Shown in pieces: positions 52,972 to 64,000 of a stretch of 64,000 bases of DNA. Positions within the stretch are counted from its first letter, which is position 1, and each line of letters starts with the position of its first letter. The stretch covers positions 434,001-498,000 of the forward strand of contig CALSFV010000246.1 in assembly GCA_943737045.1 (NCBI GenBank), in the 5' to 3' direction. Below the pieces are notes generated by a model, which saw only the letters and a list, made by a program, of their open reading frames with translations, searched no databases and was not told the origin of the DNA. The position numbers were made by a program, and so were the translations under genes. This stretch comes from Parapristionchus giblindavisi (Eukaryota > Nematoda > Chromadorea > Rhabditida > Diplogasteridae).

Positions 52972-55900
52972 TTACTGAGTGAGTAATAACTCTCTTCTCC
53001 TCTTTAATATTCTTAATATATTATGAGATATTTGATTATGAAGACGAAATGGTTCTTCCCCATCTATTTCTACATATCTATAAATACTACATATACAATC
53101 ATCAACATCCATTCATCCATACCGTATTCCATTATCAATTTCATCAGGGATTACTGTAGGAAAGTAATCAATAAGTTCATCTCTTGGCGTAATATCATGT
53201 AAAGATCTAATGAAATCATCTTCCATAGTCTAAATTCCAATAATCATATGATATATCATAAATAAACTAAATATTTAGTTAATTGTTCATTTTGAGTTTA
53301 AATATCAATCAAAGATTTCTATCACGGAAAGAATACATTATTGATTACAAGTAAACTTTAAAAAAAGAAAATAAGATGAAAAAGTCATTTGACAGTAATT
53401 TAGATTGATCTCCGCAATTTTAGGGGGGCCAATAATTTGGTGGATCGTAAAAGTTGACTCTAAAATTTGGCTACCAGACAAGCCCCACTTTTAAGTTGGG
53501 TCAATAATTTGGTGGTTGAGCCAATAATTTGGTTCGAAGTGGGGCTGTTATTTTAGTGTAAAATTTTAGCCCCACTTCGAACCAAATTATTGGCTCAACC
53601 ACCAAATTATTGACCCAACTTAAAAGTGGGGCTTGTCTGGTAGCCAAATTTTAGGCACCCAAAAATGTTCGACCAAATTATTGGCCCACCTAAAATTGCG
53701 GAGATGATTAAGTTTAAGATAGAAATGATAATATAATGATAAGATAAAATTTACATATTTAAAATTGATGATAGCAGAAACCAGAAGAGGAATAGTTAGT
53801 TTGGATTGTTTAAGAGATAAATATATATTTTTCTTTTTCTTGATAATATCAACAACTTCTTCATCTATTTCAGTTTCATCATTTTCTTCTCTATTCTTAT
53901 TACTAATCATTTCTTTCTCTTCCACTTCTTTAATATTTGGATCAATAATGTATGAACTCTTCTCTAATAAATCTATAATATTTCATTAATAACTAGAATA
54001 ATATATTCTAATTACTAGTAATACCTTTCAATTCATTACTATTTTTGCCACATAATTCATTCAATCGATTAAGTGAATCATAAGAAGAAGAGGAAGAAGA
54101 TGAAGCATCAATTGAACTCATATATTTCCTATAATATTCAATCAATATAGATTACAATATGATAAGTGAACTAACAATATATTCCGTTGAGAATGAATGG
54201 ATTCTTCATTTCCCAATTGATTATGTAATTCTTTAGCTTCTTCATAATGACCAAATAATTCAGCAAGTATAGCTAATCTAATAAGATCATCTTCACTTAA
54301 TATACTATTACTATCTATAATATCATCATATCAATATAACATATAAAATTATATAAACTAACCATTTAATTTCATTACTTTATTCATATCAATCAATAAT
54401 CTTGACGATTCCCAATTCTCTGTTCCTTCATTACTAATCTTATCACATATCATGTCGGTATATCTTCTCATTGCAAATACCTACAGTATATTACATCTAA
54501 CTCATAGGTCGAAAAGTATGTTACAAAACACCAAGCCTGACCGCATTTTGAGCCAAAATTTCCAAAAAAATCGTAAAACCTGACCGCATTTTGAGCCAAA
54601 TTTGCCAAAAATTGTAAAACCTGACCGCATTTTGAAAACCGATAACCTAGCTATTCGACCTATGATCTAACTATATAGTATCATCTTCGTATCGATAATC
54701 TCAATCTACATCATACATTTTCGGCCCAATCACAGCATTTATTTACATAGTGGATCGCTTCAGAAAAATCGTTATTTAAAAAATTTTAATCTTTCGCATA
54801 AATCCTTATATTCACATTATGAGGGTATGAAAATTTATCATCTAAAGTATCCTTATGACATCTCAATCTACAGTATTCCAATGGCATCTCAATCTACAGT
54901 ATTCCAATGGCATCTCAATCTACAGTATTCCTATCACATTTTAATTTACAGTATCCCTATGACATCTCAATTTACAGTATCCCTATGACATCTCAATTTA
55001 CAGTATCCCTATGACATCTCAATTTACAGTATCCCTATGATATTGAACATCTAAATCTACAGTATACTTACAGTAGGTCGTATAGAAAGTGAATGTCTCA
55101 TCATATCTTCAGCATCTCTTGTATGTCCATTACTCAATGCCATTTGAGACCATACACTCCATGGTTGACATAGATTACAATTCCATTTGGTTGACTTCTC
55201 TATACATTCATTAGCCAATTCCATCTACAACAATTAATATACAATTCATTTCATCTATCATATATACATTACTTCTCCAATCTTGATATATAATAGTGCC
55301 ATCATAAGCCATGATTCTTCATTCTTTCCATCTAATTCAATTGATCGAATAAGACAATGATGGATTCTTTCATTTGATTCATTTCGACTATCTTCAATCT
55401 ATAATCATCATATCATATAATAGACTTCATAGTAGTTGGTTATACACCCCACAATGGATACATCATAGTGACATTATCTCTATTGCATCACTCACGAATG
55501 ATTGTAGAGAAGGAAAGGAACTACTTTAATGAGCAAAGTAAATAGAGTAAGTGGGTTGAACTGGATGAATCATATTCCATCAATGTACATCTATTAGGGT
55601 TGCAGAAACGAGGGCGAATAATTCGTGCCCCTTGTCAGTCGCTTCCCTTCTCTCTCGGCAATTCGTTTGAGACGCGCCCTCTCTCCCCTTCCCTTCGAAG
55701 AATTCGACACACCTGCCAGACGGAACGAATAGTTCGGGACAGACCGAATTATTCGCACTCTCTCACTCTGTCGATTCCTATCTCGTCCCTGCCTCCTCTC
55801 CCTCGTGTCTGGGGGGGGGGGGGGGCGAGGCGGAGGGAGAGGAGGCAGGGACGAGATAGGAATCGAGAGAGTGAGAGAGTGCGAATAATTCGGTCTGTCC

Positions 55901-58900
55901 CGAACTATTCGTTCCGTCTGGCAGGTGTGTGCGATTCCTTGAAGGGAAAGGGGAGAGAGGGTGAGAGATGGGAAAGGGGTACGAATTCTTCGAATTCGAA
56001 TTCGAACCGGCAACCCTAACATCTATCATACAAAAAGAATGAATGAGGTTACAAACATCTAGACATACGAAGCAGTATATAAACCAAACATAATTTCTAG
56101 GGTGGTGAAAACGATTCATGATTATTCGTCCACTTTAGCGGTCTAGAGTGAGTATTCACGGGAGAGGCATTTACGACCGCTCTCTCGGCGAATGAGTTGT
56201 TAGAAGAGAGGTCAACACAAATGAGTCAAAAAAAGCGAGTCGAGTACGAGTCAGACCGCTTTCCCAGCCCTCCTTTCACCTAATTTTCTTGACTCACTTC
56301 GACTCGCAAAAAAGCGAATATTCGCAGGGGAGACCGGTCAACTTCCACTTGGAATGAATAATCGCAAGGGGAGCATACGTGGGCACCACTGCCGCTAGCG
56401 GCAATACCCCCCCCCCCCCCCCCCCCCGATTTTGGCACTCGACCCCCCCGATTTTCGAAAAAATCACTCAAAATGACATATTTTCAGGACCCACCGGATG
56501 GCCGTGCAGGACGCGTTTCTACCGCGTTTCGTCCTCTCCTACAGTAATATGAATCCATATAACGTTATAAATAAAGATTGAATTTTGTATTTTCGCTTGA
56601 ATCGTAACTGAATTGAATGCATAAAGAATTTTTAATTGAATGAATAAAGAGTTTTGAATTGATTGAATAAACATTAGTAGTTGCACACAATGAATCGAGA
56701 AAAGAGAGCTTGCTACAGCAGAAAGAGGACGAAACGAGATAGAGAGAGAAAGATAAAGAGAAAGTGAAGCTATCAGTAGGAATAGCTAAACTCTTCACGG
56801 AATTCTCGAAAACAGATAAGCTGAGTAAGTATCTTTCGACATTTTCGCCAATAATCGAAACATTTTTGTCATCAACTCGTGTTGAATGGAACACGACAGT
56901 CTACCTAATTGTAACAGTCCACTCGCAAACTTTCATTGATCTCGTATCGGAATAACCCAGATCACGCTTGATTGATAGAATTGATATTCTTATTCTTATT
57001 CTTATTCGTATACTTATTGAATTATTATTCTTGATAAATGTCTTTAAATGAATAATAAATGAATGATACAACAAATTATTTCATTTGATGTACGATAGAA
57101 AGACATACTGAGGGCAAAGATCAAAGATCATATAAGAAATGACATCCCACAATTCGTTCACGATATGAAATATTTTTGACACCTTTTTTTTACCACAATG
57201 GTTAGGTTCCAAATGTTCTGATTCGTCCAGAAAAAGTGGTCTTAAATAAACTTTTTTTTTGAAAATTGATCTTTGAACTTTTTTTTCTAAGTCCTTATAT
57301 AGACAGGAGGAGTATTTAAGGTTAGAGTCATAGAATGTCCAGCGCCAATCCCCCCCCCCCCCTGGAGCAAATACTACTGAACCAAATGAATTCATTTTTG
57401 GTTTATCATTTTCTTATATCGTCTTGAGGTTGCGCGCACAGCAACAGTCTATGACTTAAATATTCTGTTGTGACTTAAGACTGACTGAGACTGAGAATGA
57501 CTTAAGTTTAAATATTCTTCCTCTCTATATAAGGACTTAAAAAATTCTTACCTGCACTTAACTAGAGAACACTTGAAACCTTTTTTGCTCAAACCACCAA
57601 CTAGGGTCGATTGCTTGTGACGAGTTAGGATTAATGGCATATATATATATATTGATTTAGTCGTTGATTTAGTCGTTTAGTGGTTTAAAATCATTTAAAA
57701 CGCGTTCTCCATAAGAGCGGAGGGGGCATGGCACAATGTTTCAAAATCATCCTAGGTGACTCATATTTGATGGTTGGAGTCCCTAGGGGCGGGATACACT
57801 TCAGCCGAAAAATTGACCCGAATTATCGATTTTTGATCTACTAAAAGTCGAAAAATCGAATTGTGATTTCCAAGACATGTTATATACCATTCGATAGAGG
57901 ATCAAAAGTTATATAAGAATACCAAGTTTCAAAAGTTTTCATAACTCCGTGTTCGAGAAATATCCGATTTTCCAATTTTTTACATGATTTTTTTTGTTTT
58001 GATCTCATGGCTTACTATGTTACCATTATTTCCAGGGGCTAGATTTTTGATATGTTATGTAAAAATGGATGGGCTATCCGAATATCACACTTATTTGGAC
58101 CAACTCGGTGCCATTCATAGTGATATCGCGAGTCATTATGGTGAATTCTAACGCCCAAACACCGACGCAGGTTCGAATCCGGGCACAGACATGACTTTTT
58201 GCAAATTTTTTTCCGGCTCAAATGTGACTTTAAATTATAGTTTCATGTGTTTTACCTTGTTTTCATTAATGTATTGTACGAAATAACCATCAACATTATC
58301 AGAAATACTAAAAAATCGTATAACTGATATAGCATCGAAAAAAGTCATGGGACGGGCGAAAATAACGGTTTTTTCACAGTGCCATTTCTTTAAAATACAA
58401 TATTTTCTATTTTCTGATAAAAGAAGATAAATCTGCACTTTAACTCTTCAAATCTCGGTTCTCGTAAATTGTTTGAAAAAAATGTTGACAGAGATCAAAG
58501 ATCAAAGTACAAAGATCAGAGACCAAAGTTCAGCAATAGAGTAAAAACTATTGCTGAACTTGGTCTCTGATTTTTGCGAATATTTTCAACATATATCGGA
58601 GCTATGAAAACAAGAGATTTCATGGTAGGGACGAGAGCACTGCGAGCGAGAAAAAATCGTACAGATACAGTATCGGCAAAAAGTCATGGTACGAATTTTC
58701 ACTTTTTTCGAATTTTGATTCAGGAAAGCAATCAAGCTCATCTTTTGAGTCAACGTAAACAGCTCATCAAAGAATACAATCATTATGCTTTGGTTAAATT
58801 TGTTCACTGTTGCGTAATGATGACACAATCGAAGTACACTTTTTAAACATCTATAGTTTCTTAGTGAAAAAATGCTGTTCTTCTGAAACATTGTGAGAGT

Positions 58901-61900
58901 GGAGACCTCCACTATTGTTTCAAAAGTTAAAAAAATCGGAATGTCTCTGACTCCGATTTCAAGCTCTAGCGGGCCTGCAATTTGTTTTACCCAAAATTTA
59001 AAACTCATCTTCTAGATGCGCTAACGAACTGTTCTAAGTACCAGAATGATGCTAGAAGCTAGTGATGTTTATATTCAGGTTATGGTAGTCATAGCTCTTC
59101 ATTCGCCCTCAGGACATAAAAAAAATTATTCAAAAAAAATAAGGTATTCTAAAATTATTTTTCTTCCGCAGACAGTTCTGCAAAATATGAAATAATGATT
59201 TCGCTGAGTTTGACTTAGTTATGATTACTTTCAGACTCGCAGCAAACTAAAAACCATTATTTTCGACCCGTCCCATGACTTTTTGCCGATACTATACCTG
59301 TTATACGATTTTTTGTATTTCTGATAATGTTAATGGTTATTTTGCACAACAAAACGGTAAGAACACGATAAAACATATGAAGACATAATTTAAAGTTAAA
59401 TTTATGCCGATAAAAAAAGTTGCAAAAATTCATGTCTGTGCCCGGATTCGAACCTGCGTCGGCGTTCGGTCGTTAACTTTGCATGATATCACTATGAATG
59501 GCACCGAGTTGGTCCAAATAAGTGTGATATTCGGATAGCCCATCCATTTTTACGTAACATATCAAAAATCCAGCCCCTGGAAATAATGGTAACATAGTAA
59601 GCCATGAGATCAAAACAAAAAAATCAGGTAAAAAATTGGAAAATCGGATATTTCTCGAACACGGAGTTATGAAAACTTTTGAAACTTGGTATTCTTATAT
59701 AACTTTTGATCCTCTATCGAATGGTATATAACATGTCTTGGAAATCACAATTCGATTTTTCGACTTTTGGTAGATCAAAAATCGATAATTCGGGTCAATT
59801 TTTCGGCTGAAGTGTATCCCGCCCCTAGGGACTCCAACCATCAAATATGAGTCACCTAGGATGATTTTGAAACATTGTGCCATGCCCCCGCCGCCTCCCC
59901 TCCACTGTAAGGGAGAATGCGTTTTAAGAGGCCTGTTCCCTAAGACTCGATCATATTCGACCACCCCCGGACACGTGCGCTAGCAATGAGAACTGGGAGT
60001 CCATACTTGGGTGTTAGGAGTGCCCCCGGCCCTTATTACACAAAACGGCTGAAATTTTCTGTTTGTGCCCTCAGGCTATTAGAAAAAATAATTTATAAAA
60101 AAAAATTTAAAAAATCATAATTTCTCAAATTGTTGAGATGAAGTCTAAATATCATCTGCGATGCGTCTAGAGTAGACAGTGCTTGCTAATTCACTATTAG
60201 CATCGAATGTGCGTTGATTCCTAAACCACTTTTTTGACTCAAAATTTTGGTTTTTTCGGACAAATCATCCCTTGTTTTAGTGAGTGCCCAAAATTTCCGA
60301 CCAGGTATTGTAGCCTAAGCAATTCTGCATTGATTCAACTTAAAACTGGGTTCTTCCCGATCGACCATTTTGTCGAATTTTTTTCTCGAAGTTCCGTAAT
60401 CGATGGTTTTCCCGAACAAATGCTGTATTTTCCAAACGATTGGTGCGGAATTGTGGTCTATTCAAAGTTTCGAGGTGAGACGAGTAAAATAACACAAGAA
60501 GCCCATCACTTGGATCAATTTGAAAATTCCGATTTTCATGACCCCGGGGTCATGGTCTGAAAATTTCAAAATTTCTCAAGTTTGAAATGTTTTCATTTAT
60601 GTGGCTTGTTGTGAAGTACTAATGATGTGAATAATATTCAGCCAGTGCTCAATGGCTGATCTCTCCTTTCAACCTTTTTTTAAAAAAATTTCGTGCTGAA
60701 TGCGTGCTAAAAATCAGAATTGTGTTTGAATCGGTGTCCAAATTGCTTTCCGTAACATCCTATCTAAGTGCTTTGCAATGTACACAATCAAAATGAAAAT
60801 CGTTGATTTTCGAAAATTCATATTTTTTTACCATGACCCCGGGGTCATGGAAATCGATTTTTCAAAAGTGAGCCGAATGCCGGGATTCCAGTTCTTCTAC
60901 GTTTACTCATCATGAAACTTCACATTGTCATTGTCATTTGCTCATTGTCGCAGCATTTGAGCCGAAAAACTGCAATATTATAGAAATTTGTCATGAAAGT
61001 AGGCACTCGAATTGAATTTTTTTGAATTTTCGTAAATGAACGATTTTCATATTGATTATGTACATTGCATAGTACTATGACAGAATGTTACAGAAAGCAA
61101 GTTGGAAACTGATTCAAACACAACTCTGATTTTTCGCACACATTCAGAATGAAAATTTTCGAAAAAATGGTTGAAAAGAGAGATCAGCCATTGAGCATTG
61201 GCTGAATATTATTCACGTCATTAGTACTTCACAATAAGCCACATAAATGAAAATATTTCAAACTTGAGAAATTTTGACCTGGTCGGAAATTTTGGGCACT
61301 CACTAAAACAAGGGATGATTTGTCCGAAAAAAACCAAAATTTTTAGTCAAAAAAGTGGTTTAGGAATCAACGCGCATTCGATGCTAATAGTGAATTAGCA
61401 AGGTCTGTGCACCCTAGACGCATCGCAAATGATATTTAGACTTCATCTCAGCAATTTGAGAAATTATGATTTTTAAACGTTTTCGCATTTAAATTAATTT
61501 TTCTTATAGCCTGAGGGCACAAACAGGAAATTTCTACTGTTTTGTGTAATAAGGGCCGGTGACACTCCTAACACCCAAGTATGGACCCCCAGTTCTCATT
61601 GCTAGCTCAACGTGTCCGGGGGTGGTCGAGTCTTAACGGCCATCTCTCTTAAAAAGAGAAAATTAAAATTACTGGTTACAAAGCTGACCTAACTAACGCC
61701 TACCTTGAAATTTTGAAATCTTACGGTAAATAAAAATTGTAAACCGTGTAAACAGCTTGTACATTTTTGGTTCTCTTTTTTTCTCATTTGTTTTTAAATG
61801 CTCCATTTTTTTGCATCCGACCCCCCGATTTTTGCGTCCGAAACCCCTCCGACCCCCCCCCCCCCCCGATTTTGGGGGGCGATCGATTTCACAACGATCG

Positions 61901-64000
61901 ATTTCACAACGGATCATAAATCGTTTGGGGGGTGGCGTATAGCAACCAAAGTTGCATCGTTGTTATTAGTGGGAGTATACGGTATTGTGCTACAGTAACC
62001 GTCAGGAATCGCGAACTGACTTTTTTCAGTTGACCCATGACCCGGGGTTCATGGTGGAAAATGGCCGAAGTCGAAAAATTCATGATACTCCGATACCAAA
62101 TACAAGTTGCCAGTATATCAATAACGAGCCAACTTTTATCTTTCTGGATACCGTAACCCGTACTACCGTAATCAAACAGGGATTTGCCGTGAATTTCGCT
62201 ATAATATTGTAGGGTACGGTAGCTAGATTACGGTAGTTCGCGTTACGGTATCCATAAAGAGAAAAGTTGGCTCACTATTGATATAATGGCAACTAGTATT
62301 TGATCGCGGGCCATCATGAATTTTTCGACTTCGGCCATTTTCAACCATGAACCCCGGGTCATGGGTCAACTGAAAAAAGTCAGTTCGCGATTCCTGACGG
62401 TTACGGTAGCACAATACCGTATACTCCCACTAATAACAACGATGCAACTTTGGTTGCTATGCGCCACCCTCCAACCGATTTATGATCCGTTGTGAAATCG
62501 ATCGTTGTGAAATCGATCGCCCCCCCCCCCCGATTTTCATTTCTAGCGGCAATGTCCGCCCACGTATGAAGGGGAGCGAGCCACTCATTATAGGACACAG
62601 AAATGAATAATCATGAGTCATTTTCGCCACCCTAATAATTTCCATTCGGGGAGAATGGACATACTCAATTTAAGCTTTCTACTTACTCCCATTATGGTAT
62701 CTCTTCTCTAATATATCAATTGTACCTGAGCAAGTAGAAGCCATAGACGACTTCGGAATGATAACTTATTTGAAGAACTAACATTTATTGATTTAATAAT
62801 ACACGAACGAGATCTAGAAATTAAGATATGAATAGAGATGAAGAAGACAAGATAATAGATATATTACTTACTTATCAAGAATAGTCTTATCATTCAATAC
62901 AATTTTGTATGATAATAGAAGAGATAGAGATAGATCATACCATAATGATGCATCATCTTTTCTTATTTCAATCGCACGACTATACATTATTATTGACATC
63001 TTAATACATATATTATTGTATTGATTAAGATCTAGAAGACTACATTAATACATGATTTCTGATCGATAATATTCCATTGAGATGGTATATCTATTTGAGA
63101 GAATATGGATGATGAACAACGAGATACAATTATCATTGAATCACCTTAATAATTATGAATGAATATATTAAGTTTATGGAAATAAATAGATCTTACCACA
63201 CAATTTATATGTTATCGACCATTGAGGACTAATACGAATTAGTTCAACTATTGATGGAATTAGAGTTATTACTAATGATATATCATCTTGTGTCTATAAT
63301 ATACGGTATATCATAAAAGATTATGATCTATCTATGAATACCTTATATAGTACAGATTGAGTATATATCAATCTAATACTTGGATATGAAGATGAACATT
63401 TTGAATGAGCTATATCCATCCATTTCTTACTTAATTGCATAGTATTGGAATAATCTCCAAGACGAAGTGATACTTGTAACATCTAAATCACAATCCTCAT
63501 ACAATAGATTATGAAAGAATATATCAACATACATGAACTACTCTTTCTAGATTCTCTTCCTTATTAACACTCACTTCATATGCATTTATAGATGATGATA
63601 ATTGACCACGTAAACAATATGCATCACCCTTTATATCAAATAATAAGATCAAAGATCAAAGATCATATAGAATATACCAGAATGGACCATCTTAACGCAC
63701 TATGATCATCTTCATTAATTCCTTCTTGTAGATATCGAATGGCTTCATCTATTCTATTAGTATTAATAAGTAGTCGACTAAGAGAGAGACGACACCATTC
63801 AGGTATCACTGATATCTCAATTCATAATAATTATCATAATAAGAGTATAATATGATATATACATACAGTATTTGCATATCTCTCTAATACTCTCAATTGT
63901 TCATTATCATCTTCTCCTATTTCACATTTCAATTCATATAATAATCGTGTATAATCTTCATTATTATTTCTAATGCAAGCAGCTCTTTCAGCCAAAGAAA
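52972..64000 (-). CDS. TPR-repeat protein, probably Ski3/TTC37-like (5' part outside window)
   Basis: The frame continues past the right edge, so the start is not seen. Exons from 63990 down to 62727 encode TPR-like helices: CRLSLSRLLINTNRIDEAIR, HSALRWSILGDAYCLRGQL, INAYEVSVNKEENLERVVL, IMYSRAIEIRKDDASLWYDL, RSRLWLLLAQ. After a 7.3-kb intron come IELDGKNEESWLMMALLYIK, QPWSVWSQMALSNGHTRDAE, SEDDLIRLAILAELFGHYEE, an acidic Ser-rich segment and the end RILKRRELLLTQ (TAA 52972). The pattern suits the cytoplasmic exosome adaptor Ski3 (TTC37), but other long TPR proteins are possible. It is probably upstream of ProRS in the same operon (232 bases apart). Confidence 0.6.
53411..53706. mobile_element. 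Short palindromic element in the TPR-gene intron
   Basis: Ends CTCCGCAATTTTAGG and CCTAAAATTGCGGAG; most of the 296 bases fold back on themselves, with AACCAAATTATTGGCTCAAC-type motifs on both arms. No clear duplication. Confidence 0.8.
54503..54664. mobile_element. hAT MITE, CATAGG family, in TPR-gene intron
   Basis: Ends CATAGGTCGAAAAGTATG and ...TTCGACCTATG. Identical 8-mers ATCTAACT lie at 54495-54502 and 54665-54672. Inside are three direct copies of a CCTGACCGCATTTTGA motif. Same family as 7788-7956. Confidence 0.9.
54860..55067. repeat. 26-bp minisatellite in TPR-gene intron
   Basis: About eight copies of a unit like ATGACATCTCAATTTACAGT + ATCCCT. Each copy holds a TACAGTAT motif. 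Confidence 0.88.
55595..56018. mobile_element. GC-rich palindromic hAT MITE
   Basis: Ends TAGGGTTGCAG and CCGGCAACCCTA; identical 8-mers ACATCTAT on both sides (55587-55594, 56019-56026). Nearly the whole 424 bases form an inverted repeat with a run of about 16 G at the centre. The high GC creates long open frames on both strands that are not genes. Confidence 0.93.
58130..58206 (+). repeat. tRNA-like module with Pol III B box, left arm of C
   Basis: GGTTCGAATCC (58170-58180) is an exact B box, preceded by ACCGACGCA and followed by GGGCACAGACATGACTTTTT, ending in a T run like a Pol III terminator. The T stem pairs only partly and I see no convincing A box or cloverleaf, so it is a relic or SINE-like piece, not a working tRNA gene. 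Confidence 0.5.
58668..59294. mobile_element. TA-flanked MITE related to H, inside element C
   Basis: Begins CAGTATCGGCAAAAAGTCAT after TA and ends with GACTTTTTGCCGATACTA before TA. Interior motifs (CAGGAAAGCAATCAAGCT, TTCTTCTGAAACATTGTGAG) match the ProRS-intron element H in order, but one half is diverged. Confidence 0.7.
59420..59497 (-). repeat. tRNA-like module with Pol III B box, right arm of C
   Basis: The inverse copy of the left-arm module; B box GGTTCGAATCC is on the - strand (59444-59454) with GGGCACAGACATGAATTTTT after it. The two copies differ 5' of the B box. Confidence 0.5.
59928..61648. mobile_element. TTAA-flanked foldback element B (1.7 kb)
   Basis: It starts GAGGCCTGTTCCCTAAGACT and ends, inverted, GAGAGATGGCCGTTAAGACT; TTAA at 59924-59927 and 61649-61652. 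Arms of about 780 bases match around a centre near 60790. It contains the palindrome CATGACCCCGGGGTCATG twice (60537-60554, 60832-60849). Its termini resemble those of A and E (TAAGACTCGA). Confidence 0.88.
61875..62525. mobile_element. Palindromic element D, related to the centre of A
   Basis: Its ends hold GATCGATTTCACAAC twice in tandem, inverted at the right end (GTTGTGAAATCGATC twice). The arms share with element A the motifs GGAGTATACGGTATTG, CAGGAATCGCGAACTG and ATGACCCGGGGTTCATGG. G/C runs of six to eleven lie outside. No target duplication is visible. Confidence 0.8.

Larger units (their letters stand above)
57699..59923. mobile_element. TTAA-flanked foldback element C (2.2 kb)
   Basis: Ends AACGCGTTCTCC and GGAGAATGCGTT; TTAA at 57695-57698 and 59924-59927. 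The arms (about 650 bases) match closely, for example GGGGGCATGGCACAATGTTT and its inverse. The centre contains TA-type MITE sequence. Each arm carries a tRNA-like B box. The right TTAA is shared with element B. Confidence 0.88.
56374..62568. mobile_element. Nested element, CATACGTGGGC family, inside the hAT composite
   Basis: Ends CATACGTGGGCACCACTGCC and ...ATGTCCGCCCACGTATG. The exact 8-mer AAGGGGAG lies on both sides (56366-56373, 62569-62576). Its ends also share GCGGCAATRYCC and poly-C next to GATTTT. Most of its length is later insertions. Confidence 0.88.
56098..62634. mobile_element. 6.5-kb hAT-type composite insertion
   Basis: Ends TAGGGTGGTGAAAACGATTC and, inverted, TAGGGTGGCGAAAATGACTC. 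The exact 8-mer ATAATTTC lies on both sides (56090-56097, 62635-62642). The outer element proper is only about 340 bases; the rest is a second element (56374-62568) inserted into it, itself carrying further palindromes C, B and D. It fills most of a 7.3-kb intron. Confidence 0.9.

Noticed and set aside
54860..55067. CRISPR-like array of short repeats
   Set aside because: Units are contiguous 26-mers without distinct spacers, in a eukaryotic intron: a minisatellite.
55594..56022. Open frames of about 140 codons on both strands
   Set aside because: They mirror each other because the sequence is a GC-rich palindrome with few stop codons; no protein-like pattern, and the hAT duplication explains the segment.
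58160..58206. Possible intact tRNA gene
   Set aside because: Only the B box and a T run are convincing; T-stem pairs mismatch and no A box or acceptor pairing was found.
61757..61998. + strand frames with Pro-rich stretch near 61850
   Set aside because: They translate poly-C and palindrome D; a mirror frame exists at 62401-62645.
62687..62708. A 22-base microexon in the TPR gene with a perfect GTAAGT donor
   Set aside because: Including it shifts the frame of the next conserved exon (IEDSRNE...) into a stop; joining without it keeps the frame.

Overview
The window looks like nuclear DNA of a nematode. It is AT-rich, its genes carry many short introns (mostly about 40-60 bases), and its gene content is nematode-like. 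It has an UNC-87-type protein made only of calponin-like (CLIK) repeats, a Tob/BTG protein of the FOG-3 type, and a prolyl-tRNA synthetase not fused to a glutamyl-tRNA synthetase. From memory, many of the C. elegans counterparts lie on chromosome I (pash-1, fog-3, unc-87, lin-53, ate-1, ile-1, fdps-1, wve-1, dnj-21). Two local blocks also look conserved: lin-53/ate-1/ile-1 and fdps-1/wve-1. The window is therefore probably from the chromosome-I-equivalent (Nigon A) linkage group. I cannot name the species.

Layout. Bases 1-3686 hold the 3' part of pash-1 (DGCR8, + strand), followed 160 bases later by an inhibitory-type SMAD (3846-6425). Convergent to it is a receptor-type SMAD (7242-9921, - strand), then a fog-3/Tob gene (11166-12962, -). 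A multi-pass membrane protein (13455-14714, +), unc-87 (15423-17907, +) and a three-repeat CLIK paralogue (19938-20690, +) follow. BDP1 (21008-24465, -) and an unrecognised small gene (24643-25001, -) are divergent from lin-53 (25117-32993, +). lin-53 leads a + strand cluster with mitoribosomal mL64, ate-1 and ile-1 (to 42870). From 43120 to the right edge six - strand genes are packed with only about 190-340 bases between stop and next start: an Ski3/TTC37-like TPR protein, ProRS, RPA12, TIM14, WAVE and farnesyl-diphosphate synthase. Spacing and 'AG' acceptors close to several start codons suggest operons resolved by spliced-leader trans-splicing.

The most unusual content is the transposon load, which sits mainly inside introns. 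A 5.7-kb lin-53 intron, a 1.4-kb foldback in an ile-1 intron, a 0.74-kb foldback in ProRS and a 7.3-kb intron of the TPR gene hold nested insertions. Target-site duplications (TSDs) readable in the sequence sort them. One group is a set of long palindromes (0.9-2.2 kb) flanked by TTAA. Another is a set of hAT-like elements with 8-bp duplications, including a 6.5-kb composite that carries a second 8-bp-TSD element and three further palindromes. The rest are TA-flanked mariner-type elements, one with a broken transposase. An uninterrupted sister copy at 38.5-39.1 kb gives the empty sites for a TTAA palindrome and for the mariner.

Functionally the genes are housekeeping and signalling genes: miRNA processing, TGF-beta/BMP signalling, germline fate, muscle thin filament, Pol III and Pol I transcription, chromatin, the N-degron pathway, ER export, isoprenoid synthesis, actin nucleation, mitochondrial import and translation. 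No CRISPR array, rRNA gene or intact tRNA gene was found.
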